Positions 1-8,679 of a DNA stretch of 64,000 bases are shown here, piece after piece (position 1 is the first letter of the stretch; each line of letters opens with the position of its first letter). The notes beneath the pieces are model-generated. The model did no database searches, was not told the DNA's origin, and was given only the letters and a program-made list of their open reading frames with translations. The stretch is from NCBI RefSeq assembly GCF_014645615.1, contig NZ_BMMB01000003.1:248001-312000 (forward strand), in the 5' to 3' direction. The position numbers and the translations under genes are program-made. Origin of the DNA: Paenibacillus hunanensis (GTDB taxonomy: Bacteria > Bacillota > Bacilli > Paenibacillales > Paenibacillaceae).

Positions 1-1101
1 GATTTTGAGCTGATAATCATCAAGCGTGAACAGACCGCTCTCAAATACAAGCTCTTCCTCGATCAGATCGATATGCCGCTTCACATCTGCAATCTGCTTC
101 AGCAGTTCATCGCTCCATTCGATATCACGACGATCCGAGCCTGACACCGGACGGCTATACTGACCGAGCATATGGAATAGCCGATCACTTTGCACAATAA
201 CTTCCTCTACAGCCAGCGCCAACGTTTCGCGCACTTCTCCATCCAGTAGACGGGTCACAATGCTTTCGAATAATGCTTGCTTGAGCTTGTAGGTCAGTGC
301 ATTTTGCGCTGCGGTTTCCAGTAGATGACCTTCGTCAAATACGACCGAGCTATGCTCAGGTAGCAATGGAAGCTGACCTTCGCGCTTACGTCCTTCATAT
401 GTCCACACATGCTCCATATAAAAGTCATGGGAACAGATAATCAGATCGGTCGCCTTGCGATAATAATCTCGCGATAAAGTCTGTCCACAGCGATGTCGCT
501 GCGAGCAAACGAGACAATCCTGAAAGACGTCCCAGCCAATTTTATTCCATTGTTCATCATTTAATTCTGGATAATCCTTACGATTACCGTATGGGTAAAA
601 ACGTTGAAGGGTATCCGAGTAATGCACGAACTCTGGCAGATCGCTATAAATCTCCCGATACAGATTATCCTCCAGCGGCTCCACACGGACAGCATCCAGC
701 TTATTCAGACAGATGTATTGATCCGGTGATTTCCCGAGTCTAGCATCGACCTGCAAATCCAGATACTGTGCTAGCTTGCTAATATCACCTTCTGGCTTCA
801 CCAGCTGCTCGATCAGCGATTCGTCTGCACAGGCGATAATCGCTGGCTTGCGTGTATACCGTGCATAGGCGATCGCATATAACAAATAAACGAGTGTCTT
901 TCCCGTTCCGACACCTGCTTCGGCAAAAATCGTCTTCTTCTCGGCATAAGCCTTTTCAAGCTGGAATGCCATATAAATCTGTTCATCCCGTAGCTCCAAG
1001 CCCGCCTCAGGTAAAATGTCATAAAACACATCAGCAATCCATTCGCCAGCCTGCTGAACAAATGGACGCGATGGATCAAATGTAAATGGATATGTGCTCA
1101 A
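1..1101 (-). CDS. DinG/XPD-like Fe-S ATP-dependent DNA helicase (3' end beyond window)
   Basis: Superfamily 2 DNA helicase of the XPD/DinG type. The frame is open for 367 codons from a TTG start at 1101 to the window edge, so the C-terminal motor domain is missing. GGGGGAA lies about 10 bases upstream of the TTG, which decides the start. Visible motifs: Walker A GVGTGKT (about residues 63-69), four cysteines placed as in the XPD/DinG iron-sulfur cluster (about C131, C196, C199, C205) and a Walker B box DEGH (about 256-259) in place of DEAH. Family knowledge: 5'-3' unwinding of damaged or structured DNA. It is probably a single gene followed, on the same strand, by unknown sequence outside the window. 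The helicase call is firm; whether it is DinG itself or the shorter YoaA type cannot be decided here. Confidence 0.88.
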   Translation of the reverse strand, partial: MSTYPFTFDPSRPFVQQAGEWIADVFYDILPEAGLELRDEQIYMAFQLEKAYAEKKTIFAEAGVGTGKTLVYLLYAIAYARYTRKPAIIACADESLIEQLVKPEGDISKLAQYLDLQVDARLGKSPDQYICLNKLDAVRVEPLEDNLYREIYSDLPEFVHYSDTLQRFYPYGNRKDYPELNDEQWNKIGWDVFQDCLVCSQRHRCGQTLSRDYYRKATDLIICSHDFYMEHVWTYEGRKREGQLPLLPEHSSVVFDEGHLLETAAQNALTYKLKQALFESIVTRLLDGEVRETLALAVEEVIVQSDRLFHMLGQYSRPVSGSDRRDIEWSDELLKQIADVKRHIDLIEEELVFESGLFTLDDYQLKI

Positions 1102-1251
1102 GCCTGTAATTCCCCCACCCGCTAAATAATATCGTCATCCAAGCTATATACACACGGACCTGCTTTTCGTACGATTGGCATCATTATATTATAACGGATA
1201 GAGGACAGGTAAGGAAATAGATTTTAAAAGAAATGATTTATCATAGCTAGC

Positions 1252-2775
1252 TTATTTCAGCAAGCCCTTTTGCTGTAGGAAGCTACGTGCGACCTCGGCT
1301 GCCGATTCACCGCCCACATTGACGCGATAATTCATTTGTCGCATCTCATCATCCGTAATTTGACCGGAAAGCTTATCCAGTGCCTGTACGACCTCGGGAT
1401 GCTTTTGATACGTTTCTTCCCGCATGAGAGGTGCTCCCTGATAAGGTGGGAATAGACCGCGATCATCCTCCAGCACGCGCAACTTGTACTGTGCCAGCTC
1501 ACTATCGGTGGAGTACGCATCGATCAGTTGAATATCACCTGCTTCGATTGCACTGTAGCGTAGCTTGGGCTCCATTGTGGTCAGATTGGGCAGCTGCAAG
1601 CCGTATAACTTTTGCATACCTATATAGCCGTCATTACGATCCGCAAATTCACGTGTAAAGCCAACCTTAATCGTAGAGGCGACCTTTTGCAGATCAGAGA
1701 TCGTTTTTAGCCCATTTTGCTCGGCATAGGCTTCTGGTACAGCCAGTGCATACGTATTGTTGTATTTCATCGGTGGCAATAGCTCCATCTGGAACTTCTG
1801 CTTCATACCGTCTCGTGCTTGTTCATACACCTTGCCGCTATTGGTACTACTCGCATCTTCGCGCAGAAATTCAGCAATCGCCGTGCCTGTAAATTCAGGA
1901 TAGATGTCGATGCTGTTATTTTGCAGGGCATTGAACAGGAACGAGGTTTTACCCAGTCCTGGCTTGAGCGAGACGTGCAGATTCGTATCCTGCTCGATCA
2001 GCTCTTTATACATATTAATGAGAATTTCAGGTTCTGCACCCAGCTTACCTGCGATGACCAGATCCTTTTGCGATTGATTAATGAGTGGTAGCACGGTTGC
2101 CGACACCACCACAACAGCGGCAAGCGCCAGCATCCATAGGGCACGCTTGAAGCTAGCGCGCTCAACAACACGCAGTAGCAAGTCGAATACAATCGCCAGC
2201 AGTGCCGCAGGAATCGCACCCAGTAGAATCAAGGCACTATCGTTACGGTCAATCCCGAGCAAAATAATATCCCCGAGTCCACCTGCACCGATCAATGCTG
2301 CCAGCGTTGTCGTTCCGATGATAAGCACCATTGCAGTGCGAATACCTGCCATAATCACAGGTAATGCAAGCGGCAACTCTACCTTGAACAAGCGCTGTCC
2401 GCGCGTCATTCCCATCGCATCTGCTGCCTCCAGCAGGGATGGATCAACACGGCGAATCCCGGTATACGTATTCCGTAAAATAGGCAACAGTGCGTAAATT
2501 ACAATGGCTACGATAGCCGGTATAATCCCGATACCAAGCAAGGGAATCAGTAAGCCCAGTAGTGCCAGTGACGGAATCGTCTGGAGCACTGCCGCAACAC
2601 CGAGTACACCCTCTGATATTTTCAGATGTCGGGAAATATAAATGCCGAGCGGAATTGCAATAATGAGCGCACATAATAGTGCGATAAAGGAGATCAGAAT
2701 GTGCTGTGTGAGCGCCTCTACCCATTGATCCTGACGCTGTACCCACACATTGACTAGATTGTTCCACATATTCAC
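1252..2775 (-). CDS. osmoprotectant/ergothioneine-type ABC transporter, fused permease and substrate-binding protein
   Basis: A 507-residue fusion. The first ~215 residues form a multi-span membrane permease of the OpuBB/OpuCB type, ending in a further transmembrane segment. From about residue 230 (DLVIAGKLGAEPEI) to the end is an OpuBC/ProX-type solute-binding domain, so the receptor is tethered to the channel instead of being a separate lipoprotein. Family knowledge: this fused architecture occurs in glycine betaine/carnitine/choline importers, in Listeria BilE and in EgtU, the pneumococcal ergothioneine importer. The ligand cannot be read from sequence by eye. The start overlaps the stop of the upstream ATPase gene by 4 bases, so the two are co-translated. 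It has typical length for a fused protein of this kind. Confidence 0.9.
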   Translation of the reverse strand: MNMWNNLVNVWVQRQDQWVEALTQHILISFIALLCALIIAIPLGIYISRHLKISEGVLGVAAVLQTIPSLALLGLLIPLLGIGIIPAIVAIVIYALLPILRNTYTGIRRVDPSLLEAADAMGMTRGQRLFKVELPLALPVIMAGIRTAMVLIIGTTTLAALIGAGGLGDIILLGIDRNDSALILLGAIPAALLAIVFDLLLRVVERASFKRALWMLALAAVVVVSATVLPLINQSQKDLVIAGKLGAEPEILINMYKELIEQDTNLHVSLKPGLGKTSFLFNALQNNSIDIYPEFTGTAIAEFLREDASSTNSGKVYEQARDGMKQKFQMELLPPMKYNNTYALAVPEAYAEQNGLKTISDLQKVASTIKVGFTREFADRNDGYIGMQKLYGLQLPNLTTMEPKLRYSAIEAGDIQLIDAYSTDSELAQYKLRVLEDDRGLFPPYQGAPLMREETYQKHPEVVQALDKLSGQITDDEMRQMNYRVNVGGESAAEVARSFLQQKGLLK

Positions 2776-3644
2776 TCGCTCCGTCTCCCTTCACGATCCA
2801 ACTGAGGATGTGCAGAAGGAGACTGCTCTAATGAGTCAACTGATTGACTGGATACAACGGCATTGTGCTGAGATGGATCATTGCTGTTCCTATTGGAGTG
2901 GACAGCTGAATGGACTACAGGTGCAGCCGCCTGAAAAAATTCACGTACAAAATCATTCGCTGGACGGTTCATCAGCATATCCGGTGTATCCACCTGAAGC
3001 ATACGTCCTTCCTGCATTAATCCGATGCGATCCCCAAGCTTGATCGCCTCCTGAATATCATGCGTAACAAAAACGATCGTTTTACGAATCGTCGCCTGCA
3101 ATTCAAGCAGATCATTTCGCAATCGCTCACGGGCGATCGGGTCCAATGCGCTAAATGGCTCGTCCATTAAAATAACAGGTGGATCGGCTGCGAGCGCACG
3201 TAGCACACCGATACGCTGCTGCTGTCCGCCAGATAACTCGGATGGCTTGCGTGTACGAAATACCGCAGGATCAAGCCCTACCATATGCAGCAGCTCATCA
3301 ATACGCTTATCAATGCGCGCTCGCTCCCATCCACTTAATTCAGGCGTGATCGCAATATTTTGCTCTACCGTCATATGTGGAAACAGAGCGATCTGTTGCA
3401 GCACATAGCCAATGCCACGCCGTAGCTCATAAGGCTGCATATCCTGAACGATACTGTCGTTCACTTCAATCGTTCCACTGCTCGGCTCAATCAGGCGATT
3501 AATCATTTTGAGTGTGGTCGTTTTGCCACATCCACTTGGTCCAACGAGTACAAAAAATTCACCCTGTTCAATATGTAAATCCATCGGCTGTACAGCCACG
3601 GTGCCGTCTTCATATTGCTTTGACACACCTGTAAAAGTTATCAT
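2772..3644 (-). CDS. ABC transporter ATP-binding protein (OpuCA/ProV/EgtV type)
   Basis: Energises the fused permease/receptor encoded directly downstream (4-base overlap). Walker A GPSGCGKTT near residue 36, signature LSGGQQQR near 138, Walker B with DEP near 160 and the switch histidine in VTHD are all present. At 290 residues it is shorter than OpuCA/ProV (about 380), because it lacks the C-terminal pair of CBS domains that sense ionic strength. In their place is a Ser/Asn/Gln/His-rich tail of roughly 50 residues with no recognisable fold. Loss of CBS argues against simple osmotic gating and fits EgtV/BilE-type systems (inference). GGGGGGCG precedes the ATG. No convincing promoter was found upstream. 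Confidence 0.9.
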   Translation of the reverse strand: MITFTGVSKQYEDGTVAVQPMDLHIEQGEFFVLVGPSGCGKTTTLKMINRLIEPSSGTIEVNDSIVQDMQPYELRRGIGYVLQQIALFPHMTVEQNIAITPELSGWERARIDKRIDELLHMVGLDPAVFRTRKPSELSGGQQQRIGVLRALAADPPVILMDEPFSALDPIARERLRNDLLELQATIRKTIVFVTHDIQEAIKLGDRIGLMQEGRMLQVDTPDMLMNRPANDFVREFFQAAAPVVHSAVHSNRNSNDPSQHNAVVSSQSVDSLEQSPSAHPQLDREGRRSE

Positions 3645-3816
3645 AGTTCGCCCCCCGGCTCATTGTTGACTGCTAATCTGCTATTACCCAACCTTTTATC
3701 CACTTACCCAGCAGACATGAAATATGGGTATGACTCGCTTTAATTTCCTTATATTCCCTTCAATCCCTCTATTCATTTAGAATCGACATGTGTAGAGTAG
3801 GTAAACGACAACTCCA

Positions 3817-3871
3817 ATAAAAAAGGCAAGCCATCTGCGGATGATTGGAACATTCCGCTTCTGGCTTGCCT
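3817..3871 (-). terminator. rho-independent terminator of the YflT-domain gene
   Basis: GGCAAGCCA at 3825-3833 pairs perfectly with TGGCTTGCC at 3862-3870, with a second inner GCGGA/TCCGC stem. Read on the minus strand, the stem is followed by a run of T (A-run at 3820-3824 on plus). It lies about 190 bases beyond the stop of the gene ending at 4064. The rest of the 3645-4063 gap shows no gene. Confidence 0.8.
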
Positions 3872-4063
3872 GTATATCCTCATGGACGATATATTATTTG
3901 ATCGATATGCTTGTAATGAACGACAAACATATATCGAATGAACTCCCATTTTCTTGCCTTATCTACACTGTGGTTAGCCGAAATAGTAATGATCTACTAA
4001 CACTATCACCTATCCCTAGCTCTAATTCATCCTGCTATCAACCGTGTACAAGTTGGAAGAAGT

Positions 4064-5050
4064 TTAGCGACGCATGCGCTCGATCTGCTCGCGTCCTTTA
4101 TCGACTAGATCCTTGCCTTTATCCTTTAACGACTCATCGTGCGTATCGTCCGTACGTCTGCGATCACGATCCATTGGATCCATCGAACCGGTATTTGCCA
4201 TATTGTTGCCCATAGCGCCAGTCGTTCCCATGCTCGCACGCTGTATCGAATCGTCCCCCATCGTTGGCTGACCCGTGCGATCCAGACGTTGCTCATCATT
4301 AGTAACACCAAGCTCTTGCTCTGTGCGTACATCGCGCTCTGGCAAGGTTGCATCCGTACGAGTCGTACCTAGTGCACCAGCATCCTCATCAGCGACGATA
4401 CGTTCTTCACGATTCACCATACGCTGCTGAGATTCCTCTGTTGTGATCACACCATTCACACGCTCCGTGCCCTGTTGTGGAATGTCATTATTCACCGTTG
4501 TATTCAGTGGAGCATCATAGTAACGGCTGTTCGTTGCCCCATTAGCGCGGAATACATCATAGATGCGCTGGCGATTACCAGCGGCACTGTCTACCATGAC
4601 AAGAATATTGCCTTCGTTCACGTTGGCTTCATATTCTTTGGCTTCTTCCTCTGGGATGCCCATACCGATCAGACCGCCGACTAAACCGCCTGCACCCGCA
4701 CCTGCTGCGGCACCAGCCAGCGTTACTGCGATTGGACCCGCTGCCATAATGGGACCAAATACAGGAATGGCTGCAATCCCAAGCCCTGCGAGTAATCCAG
4801 CTACACCGCCAATAACGCCGCCTGTGGTTGCGCCTGTCGCTACACCTTCAGGTGCTTTGGTGCCTGTCTCATCGCCGAGATGACGCATTTCCGCTTTGTT
4901 ATTCCCTACGATAGAGATGTCGTCTGAAGCAAAGCCTGCGTCTTTCAGATCGCGTATTGCCTTACTCGCTTCCTGCTCGGTTGTGAATACCCCTACGATT
5001 TTACGTGTCTCATTATCCAGTTCATTACGATTGTGCCCGTTGTTAAACAT
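4064..5050 (-). CDS. YflT-domain general stress protein with glycine-rich core and long charged tail
   Basis: 328 residues. Residues ~15-60 (KIVGVFTTEQEASKAIRDL...) match the YflT / general-stress-protein-17M domain. A glycine/alanine-rich hydrophobic stretch follows (about 75-145) and could insert into or lie on a membrane. The last ~130 residues are low-complexity, rich in Thr, Arg, Asp, Glu and Met, and probably disordered. The start chosen is the ATG at 5050 because GAAGGAGG sits 7-10 bases upstream; a longer in-frame start exists but has no site. It is a paralogue of the next gene upstream (same domain and same glycine-rich core), without the long tail there. Molecular function is unknown; B. 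subtilis yflT is heat and stress induced (family knowledge). Confidence 0.82.
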   Translation of the reverse strand: MFNNGHNRNELDNETRKIVGVFTTEQEASKAIRDLKDAGFASDDISIVGNNKAEMRHLGDETGTKAPEGVATGATTGGVIGGVAGLLAGLGIAAIPVFGPIMAAGPIAVTLAGAAAGAGAGGLVGGLIGMGIPEEEAKEYEANVNEGNILVMVDSAAGNRQRIYDVFRANGATNSRYYDAPLNTTVNNDIPQQGTERVNGVITTEESQQRMVNREERIVADEDAGALGTTRTDATLPERDVRTEQELGVTNDEQRLDRTGQPTMGDDSIQRASMGTTGAMGNNMANTGSMDPMDRDRRRTDDTHDESLKDKGKDLVDKGREQIERMRR

Positions 5051-5136
5051 GATGTTTCCTCCTTCGCATAATCTAATAATGTTCTGCACTTTCTTGTTAC
5101 ATTATTAACCTTAGATGTAAATTCCAAACATCATAC

Positions 5137-5165
5137 ATTATTATTTCGCTATATAAGTCACTCAA
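5137..5165 (-). promoter_or_regulatory. candidate sigma-A promoter of the 4064-5050 gene
   Basis: On the minus strand TTGAGT (5160-5165), a 17-base spacer, and AATAAT (5137-5142). It lies about 90 bases upstream of the start. A second copy of ATTATT nearby makes the exact -10 uncertain. Confidence 0.4.
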
Positions 5166-5333
5166 AAAAGTATTTTTCAAGATGCTCATTCCTACGACTG
5201 GATATGCGTATTGAAGTGTTTGACGTATTGAAGTGTTTGATACGTGTTGAATATAGAAGGATTTTAGGGATTTATCGATTACGTATAAAAGCCTCCAGTC
5301 TCCCAGTATTCACACCCTGATGTCCATACCCTA

Positions 5334-5876
5334 TTAATTCCGCTCTGCACCCTCGCTCCACGGATTGTTCACATTAACCGCCTCATTACGGCGAAGAATA
5401 TCGTAAATTTCTTCCGTACGTCCGCTAGCCTCTGACACAAGAATCAGAATATTGCCTTTGCCAAGCTGCTCCTCATAATGTCCGGCTTCTTCTTCAGATA
5501 AACCATATCCGATTAAAGCACCGATCAGACCACCTGCACCGGCTCCGACTAAGGCTCCTGTAAACATACTGGCGATTGAGCCAATCGCTAGCATAGGGCC
5601 TACACCTGGAATAGCAAAAGTCGCAAACCCGGCTAACATTCCTGCCAATCCACCGAATACGGTCGTTTCTGACATGCCTGCCTGACGCTGTGCCTGAATG
5701 TCTACCCCTGTCTCTTGTTCAATCGCTTTTGCATCGCCTGGATTTTGCGCCAGTACCGAGATATCTCGATCTTCAAAGCCTGCCTGTCGCAAATCACGAA
5801 CTGCCTGCAATGCCTGCTCTTCGTTTACAAACACACCAATAATCTTTTCCATTACTTTGTTATATGGATCGTTCAT
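5334..5876 (-). CDS. YflT-domain general stress protein
   Basis: 180 residues. The N-terminal YflT-type domain (KIIGVFVNEEQALQAVRDL..., about residues 10-55) is followed by a Gly/Ala-rich hydrophobic core (about 75-135) and a short C-terminal region (GKGNILILVSEA...). It is the shorter paralogue of the gene at 4064-5050, with the same order of parts: regulator-like alpha/beta half, hydrophobic Gly-rich half, then an acidic 'NILV' strand. AAAGGTGA lies about 10 bases before the ATG. The 244-base gap between the two genes suggests separate transcription of two tandem duplicates. Biochemical role unknown. Confidence 0.82.
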   Translation of the reverse strand: MNDPYNKVMEKIIGVFVNEEQALQAVRDLRQAGFEDRDISVLAQNPGDAKAIEQETGVDIQAQRQAGMSETTVFGGLAGMLAGFATFAIPGVGPMLAIGSIASMFTGALVGAGAGGLIGALIGYGLSEEEAGHYEEQLGKGNILILVSEASGRTEEIYDILRRNEAVNVNNPWSEGAERN

Positions 5877-6517
5877 AGGATCTACTCACCTTTTCTGTTA
5901 TGTCATCGTTGTAACAGCTTTTACTCGTTGCATGTGTAACATGGATATATAGACTATACTTAGACGTAATGCCTACTTGCTTAAACGGAAGCGTAGATAT
6001 TTTTAAAATCAGCTATAGACAATCACTAAACCTCACATATGTAAACGCATACAACTTACACGACTATAAATATGCCAATTATGATAGCGTTATCATTCCA
6101 TTATTACCTATCATCTACCTACCTAAGCTGTTCATAATAAGCCAATTATGACCTCATATTTGACATATTCCAGTTGAAATAAGGCAAAAGCTGACGATTT
6201 CTATGCCTATAAGCTCACATCTACCCCGATTTAGACGGAATAGCTATATAGCTGTTATTTTCCTACTCACATTCATGAAGCACATTCGACATATTTACGC
6301 GCTGGTCATCCCTTTTTACAATACAAACATCGCGATAAGACGATCTCTTGCAGCGAAGAGTCCATCGCTTCTTCTTTTTCACTCCTTATCCATTGATCTT
6401 AGATGATCATCGCTGCAAGCGAGCGTACAGGTATGACGAATGAATCCCCATCCTTATCCAAGCGACTCTTCTATGAAGGGAAGTGGACGATAAGAGGAAC
6501 ACTGAAGGAGGAATAGG
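5877..6517. other. gene-free divergent intergenic region
   Basis: 640 bases between the divergent stress-protein gene and the sugar importer operon. Only short, poorly coding ORFs occur. It is AT-rich on the left. The single clear structure is the inverted repeat at 6347-6419 listed separately. No promoter with good boxes on both sides was found. Confidence 0.6.
6347..6419. repeat. 10-bp perfect inverted repeat upstream of the lpl-type operon
   Basis: CTTGCAGCGA (6347-6356) and TCGCTGCAAG (6410-6419) are exact reverse complements separated by 53 bases, about 100 bases before the permease start. They could be two halves of a regulator site or a long-range leader hairpin. No regulator is assigned. 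Confidence 0.5.
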
Positions 6518-7489
6518 ATGCAAAAGAATATGTCCGATACCGTGCAAGTGAAAGGGCGATCACAAGCATCAGCCCAGGATAAACGACATACGTTTTGGAA
6601 ACGAATCTCACGTAACTGGGAACTGTATCTGCTGATCGCTCCCGCATTCCTGTACTTCTTAATCTTCCATTATGGACCTATGTATGGCATTCAAATCGCG
6701 TTTAAAAATTTCCTACCCGCTCGTGGTATTACCGACAGCCCCTGGGTCGGCTTCGATCACTTTATTCGATTTTTTAATTCTTATTATTTCTGGGATCTCA
6801 TACGTAATACACTGACCATCTCCCTCTATCAGCTTATCGTCGGCTTTCCATTGCCGATTCTGCTAGCACTTGCCTTTAATGAAATTCGCAATGGCTGGTT
6901 TAAGCGCACCGTACAGACGGTTACGTATGCACCTCATTTTATCTCGGTTGTCGTTATGGCAGGGATTATCGTGACCTTCCTGTCACCCTCTACTGGTATT
7001 ATCGTTAAAATGATCGAATGGATGGGCTTTAGCTCGCCTGCCTTTTTGACTGACCCGGCATGGTTCAAAACGATGTATGTATTATCCGGCGTCTGGCAGA
7101 GCACAGGCTGGGGAACAATCATCTATCTTGCCGCCTTATCGGCTGTTGATCCGCAGCTACATGAAGCGGCGATTGTAGACGGTGCAAGTCGCTGGCGGCG
7201 CATCTGGAGCATCAATATCCCGACGATCATTCCGACGATTACGATCCTGCTTATTTTGAATGTGGGCAGCATTCTGGGTGTCGGCTTTGAAAAGATACTA
7301 CTGCTACAAAATCCGCTCAATATGAGCTCTTCGGATGTTATCGATACTTTTGTCTATCGAACAGGTCTACTCAATGTACAGTACAGCTTCTCCACCGCTG
7401 TTGGTCTATTTAACTCGGTTGTGAATGCTTTGCTGCTCATTGCGGTCAATCAGGTCGCACGTAAAACGAGTGAGCATAGTCTCTGGTAG
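6518..7489 (+). CDS. LplB/YteP-type carbohydrate ABC transporter permease
   Basis: 323 residues, about six membrane spans, with the binding-protein-dependent permease loop (EAAIVDGASRWRRIWSINIP, about residues 217-236) that contacts the ATPase. The N-terminal lead (~30 residues) before the first span is normal for LplB. AAGGAGGAATAGG precedes the ATG. It forms an importer with the LplC-type permease (7735) and LplA-type lipoprotein (8680). No ATPase is present, as is usual for this subfamily in Bacillales, where MsmX is shared. B. subtilis relatives (YtcQ/YteP/YtcP) take up rhamnogalacturonan fragments; the sugar here is unknown. Confidence 0.93.
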   Translation: MQKNMSDTVQVKGRSQASAQDKRHTFWKRISRNWELYLLIAPAFLYFLIFHYGPMYGIQIAFKNFLPARGITDSPWVGFDHFIRFFNSYYFWDLIRNTLTISLYQLIVGFPLPILLALAFNEIRNGWFKRTVQTVTYAPHFISVVVMAGIIVTFLSPSTGIIVKMIEWMGFSSPAFLTDPAWFKTMYVLSGVWQSTGWGTIIYLAALSAVDPQLHEAAIVDGASRWRRIWSINIPTIIPTITILLILNVGSILGVGFEKILLLQNPLNMSSSDVIDTFVYRTGLLNVQYSFSTAVGLFNSVVNALLLIAVNQVARKTSEHSLW

Positions 7490-7734
7490 AGCGTAGAATC
7501 CGTGCGCCGAAGCTAAAGGGATTAAGGCTATGTTCAAGTTATAACGAACACAATAACACCATTAGATTTGCATTACTGGCATGGATATCAGCTGGATAGG
7601 TCTATGCCTCCAGCATTATGGATCTCCTACTCGATCGGATTGCTGGATTGCCCATGATTTCGACCTGATTTCTGGATCGTCCATAATATTGTATGTATTT
7701 TCGTCATAATACATGTTAGGAAGGAGATGGATGC

Positions 7735-8646
7735 ATGGCTGCTGTGATTAAGGAAAGTCGATCGGATCGCATCTTTTTGCTACTGAATTATGTGTATCTG
7801 GCCATTGCGCTTATCTGTGTACTCTATCCGCTGGTCTATATCGTAAGTGCCTCGATCAGTTCACCAACGTATGTGAACTCCGGTGAAATGTGGCTTTTCC
7901 CCAAGGGCATTACTTTTGAGGGCTATCAGCGTGTATTTGAAAATCAGTCCATCTGGCAGGGCTATGCCAATACGATCCTATATACGGTTGTCGGTACGCT
8001 TGTGAATCTGCTCGTGACGATTCCAGCGGCCTATGCGCTCAGTCGATCGGACTTTGTAGGACGTGGATTTTTTATGGCGATGTTTCTTGTCACGATGTTC
8101 TTCAGTGGTGGCTTGATTCCAACATATTTGCTTGTGAAAAACCTCGGTCTAGTCAATACGATGTGGGCGCTAATTTTACCAGGTGCGGCTTCGGTCTGGA
8201 ACATTATCGTAGCACGTACCTTCTTCCAATCTACAATTCCGAAAGAGTTACAGGAAGCCGCTCATATTGATGGCTGTACGAATCTGCGTCTATTCTGGAA
8301 AATCGTCATTCCACTGTCAGCTCCGATCATTGCCGTGATGGCACTCTTTTACGGTGTTGGACACTGGAATAGTTATTTTAACGCATTGGTCTATTTAAAT
8401 GATGAATCCAAATATCCCCTGCAAATGGTATTGCGTCAGATTCTCGTCTTGCAGGAGATGACGGGTAGCGGTATTGGCGCCGCCACGAGTGGCGAAGCAG
8501 CGATGGCAATGAATCAACGCGCTGATTCGGCGGCACTGCTGAAGTACGCGGTTATCATCGTATCAACACTGCCGATTATTGCTGTCTATCCATTTTTACA
8601 GCGCTATTTTGTACAGGGTGTCATGATCGGCTCGGTAAAAGGTTAA
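7735..8646 (+). CDS. LplC/YtcP-type carbohydrate ABC transporter permease
   Basis: 303 residues with the CUT1 permease signature (EAAHIDGCTNLRLFWKIVIP near 178-197) and the common C-terminus ...GVMIGSVKG. Start: of two close ATGs only that at 7735 is in frame, 9 bases after GGAGA. It lies 245 bases after the LplB-type gene; that gap is unusually long for an importer operon and contains no ORF of note or clear terminator, so an internal promoter is possible. It is followed after 33 bases by the binding protein. Confidence 0.93.
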   Translation: MAAVIKESRSDRIFLLLNYVYLAIALICVLYPLVYIVSASISSPTYVNSGEMWLFPKGITFEGYQRVFENQSIWQGYANTILYTVVGTLVNLLVTIPAAYALSRSDFVGRGFFMAMFLVTMFFSGGLIPTYLLVKNLGLVNTMWALILPGAASVWNIIVARTFFQSTIPKELQEAAHIDGCTNLRLFWKIVIPLSAPIIAVMALFYGVGHWNSYFNALVYLNDESKYPLQMVLRQILVLQEMTGSGIGAATSGEAAMAMNQRADSAALLKYAVIIVSTLPIIAVYPFLQRYFVQGVMIGSVKG

Positions 8647-8679
8647 TCCCTTATTTTCCTAATTTGAAGGAGGCATACT

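Noticed and set aside
2081..2497. 138-residue plus-strand ORF inside the osmolyte importer gene
   Set aside because: Antisense shadow of the well-supported permease frame; low-complexity Ser/Ala/Ile composition and no RBS.
3645..3780. Sigma-B-type promoter (GGGTAA boxes) upstream of the ABC ATPase gene
   Set aside because: GGGTAA occurs twice but no GTTTAA-like -35 at the proper distance, and Paenibacillus is not expected to have a classical SigB regulon.
5969..6151. 60-residue plus-strand ORF in the stress-protein/importer gap
   Set aside because: No RBS, AT-driven composition, no recognisable domain.
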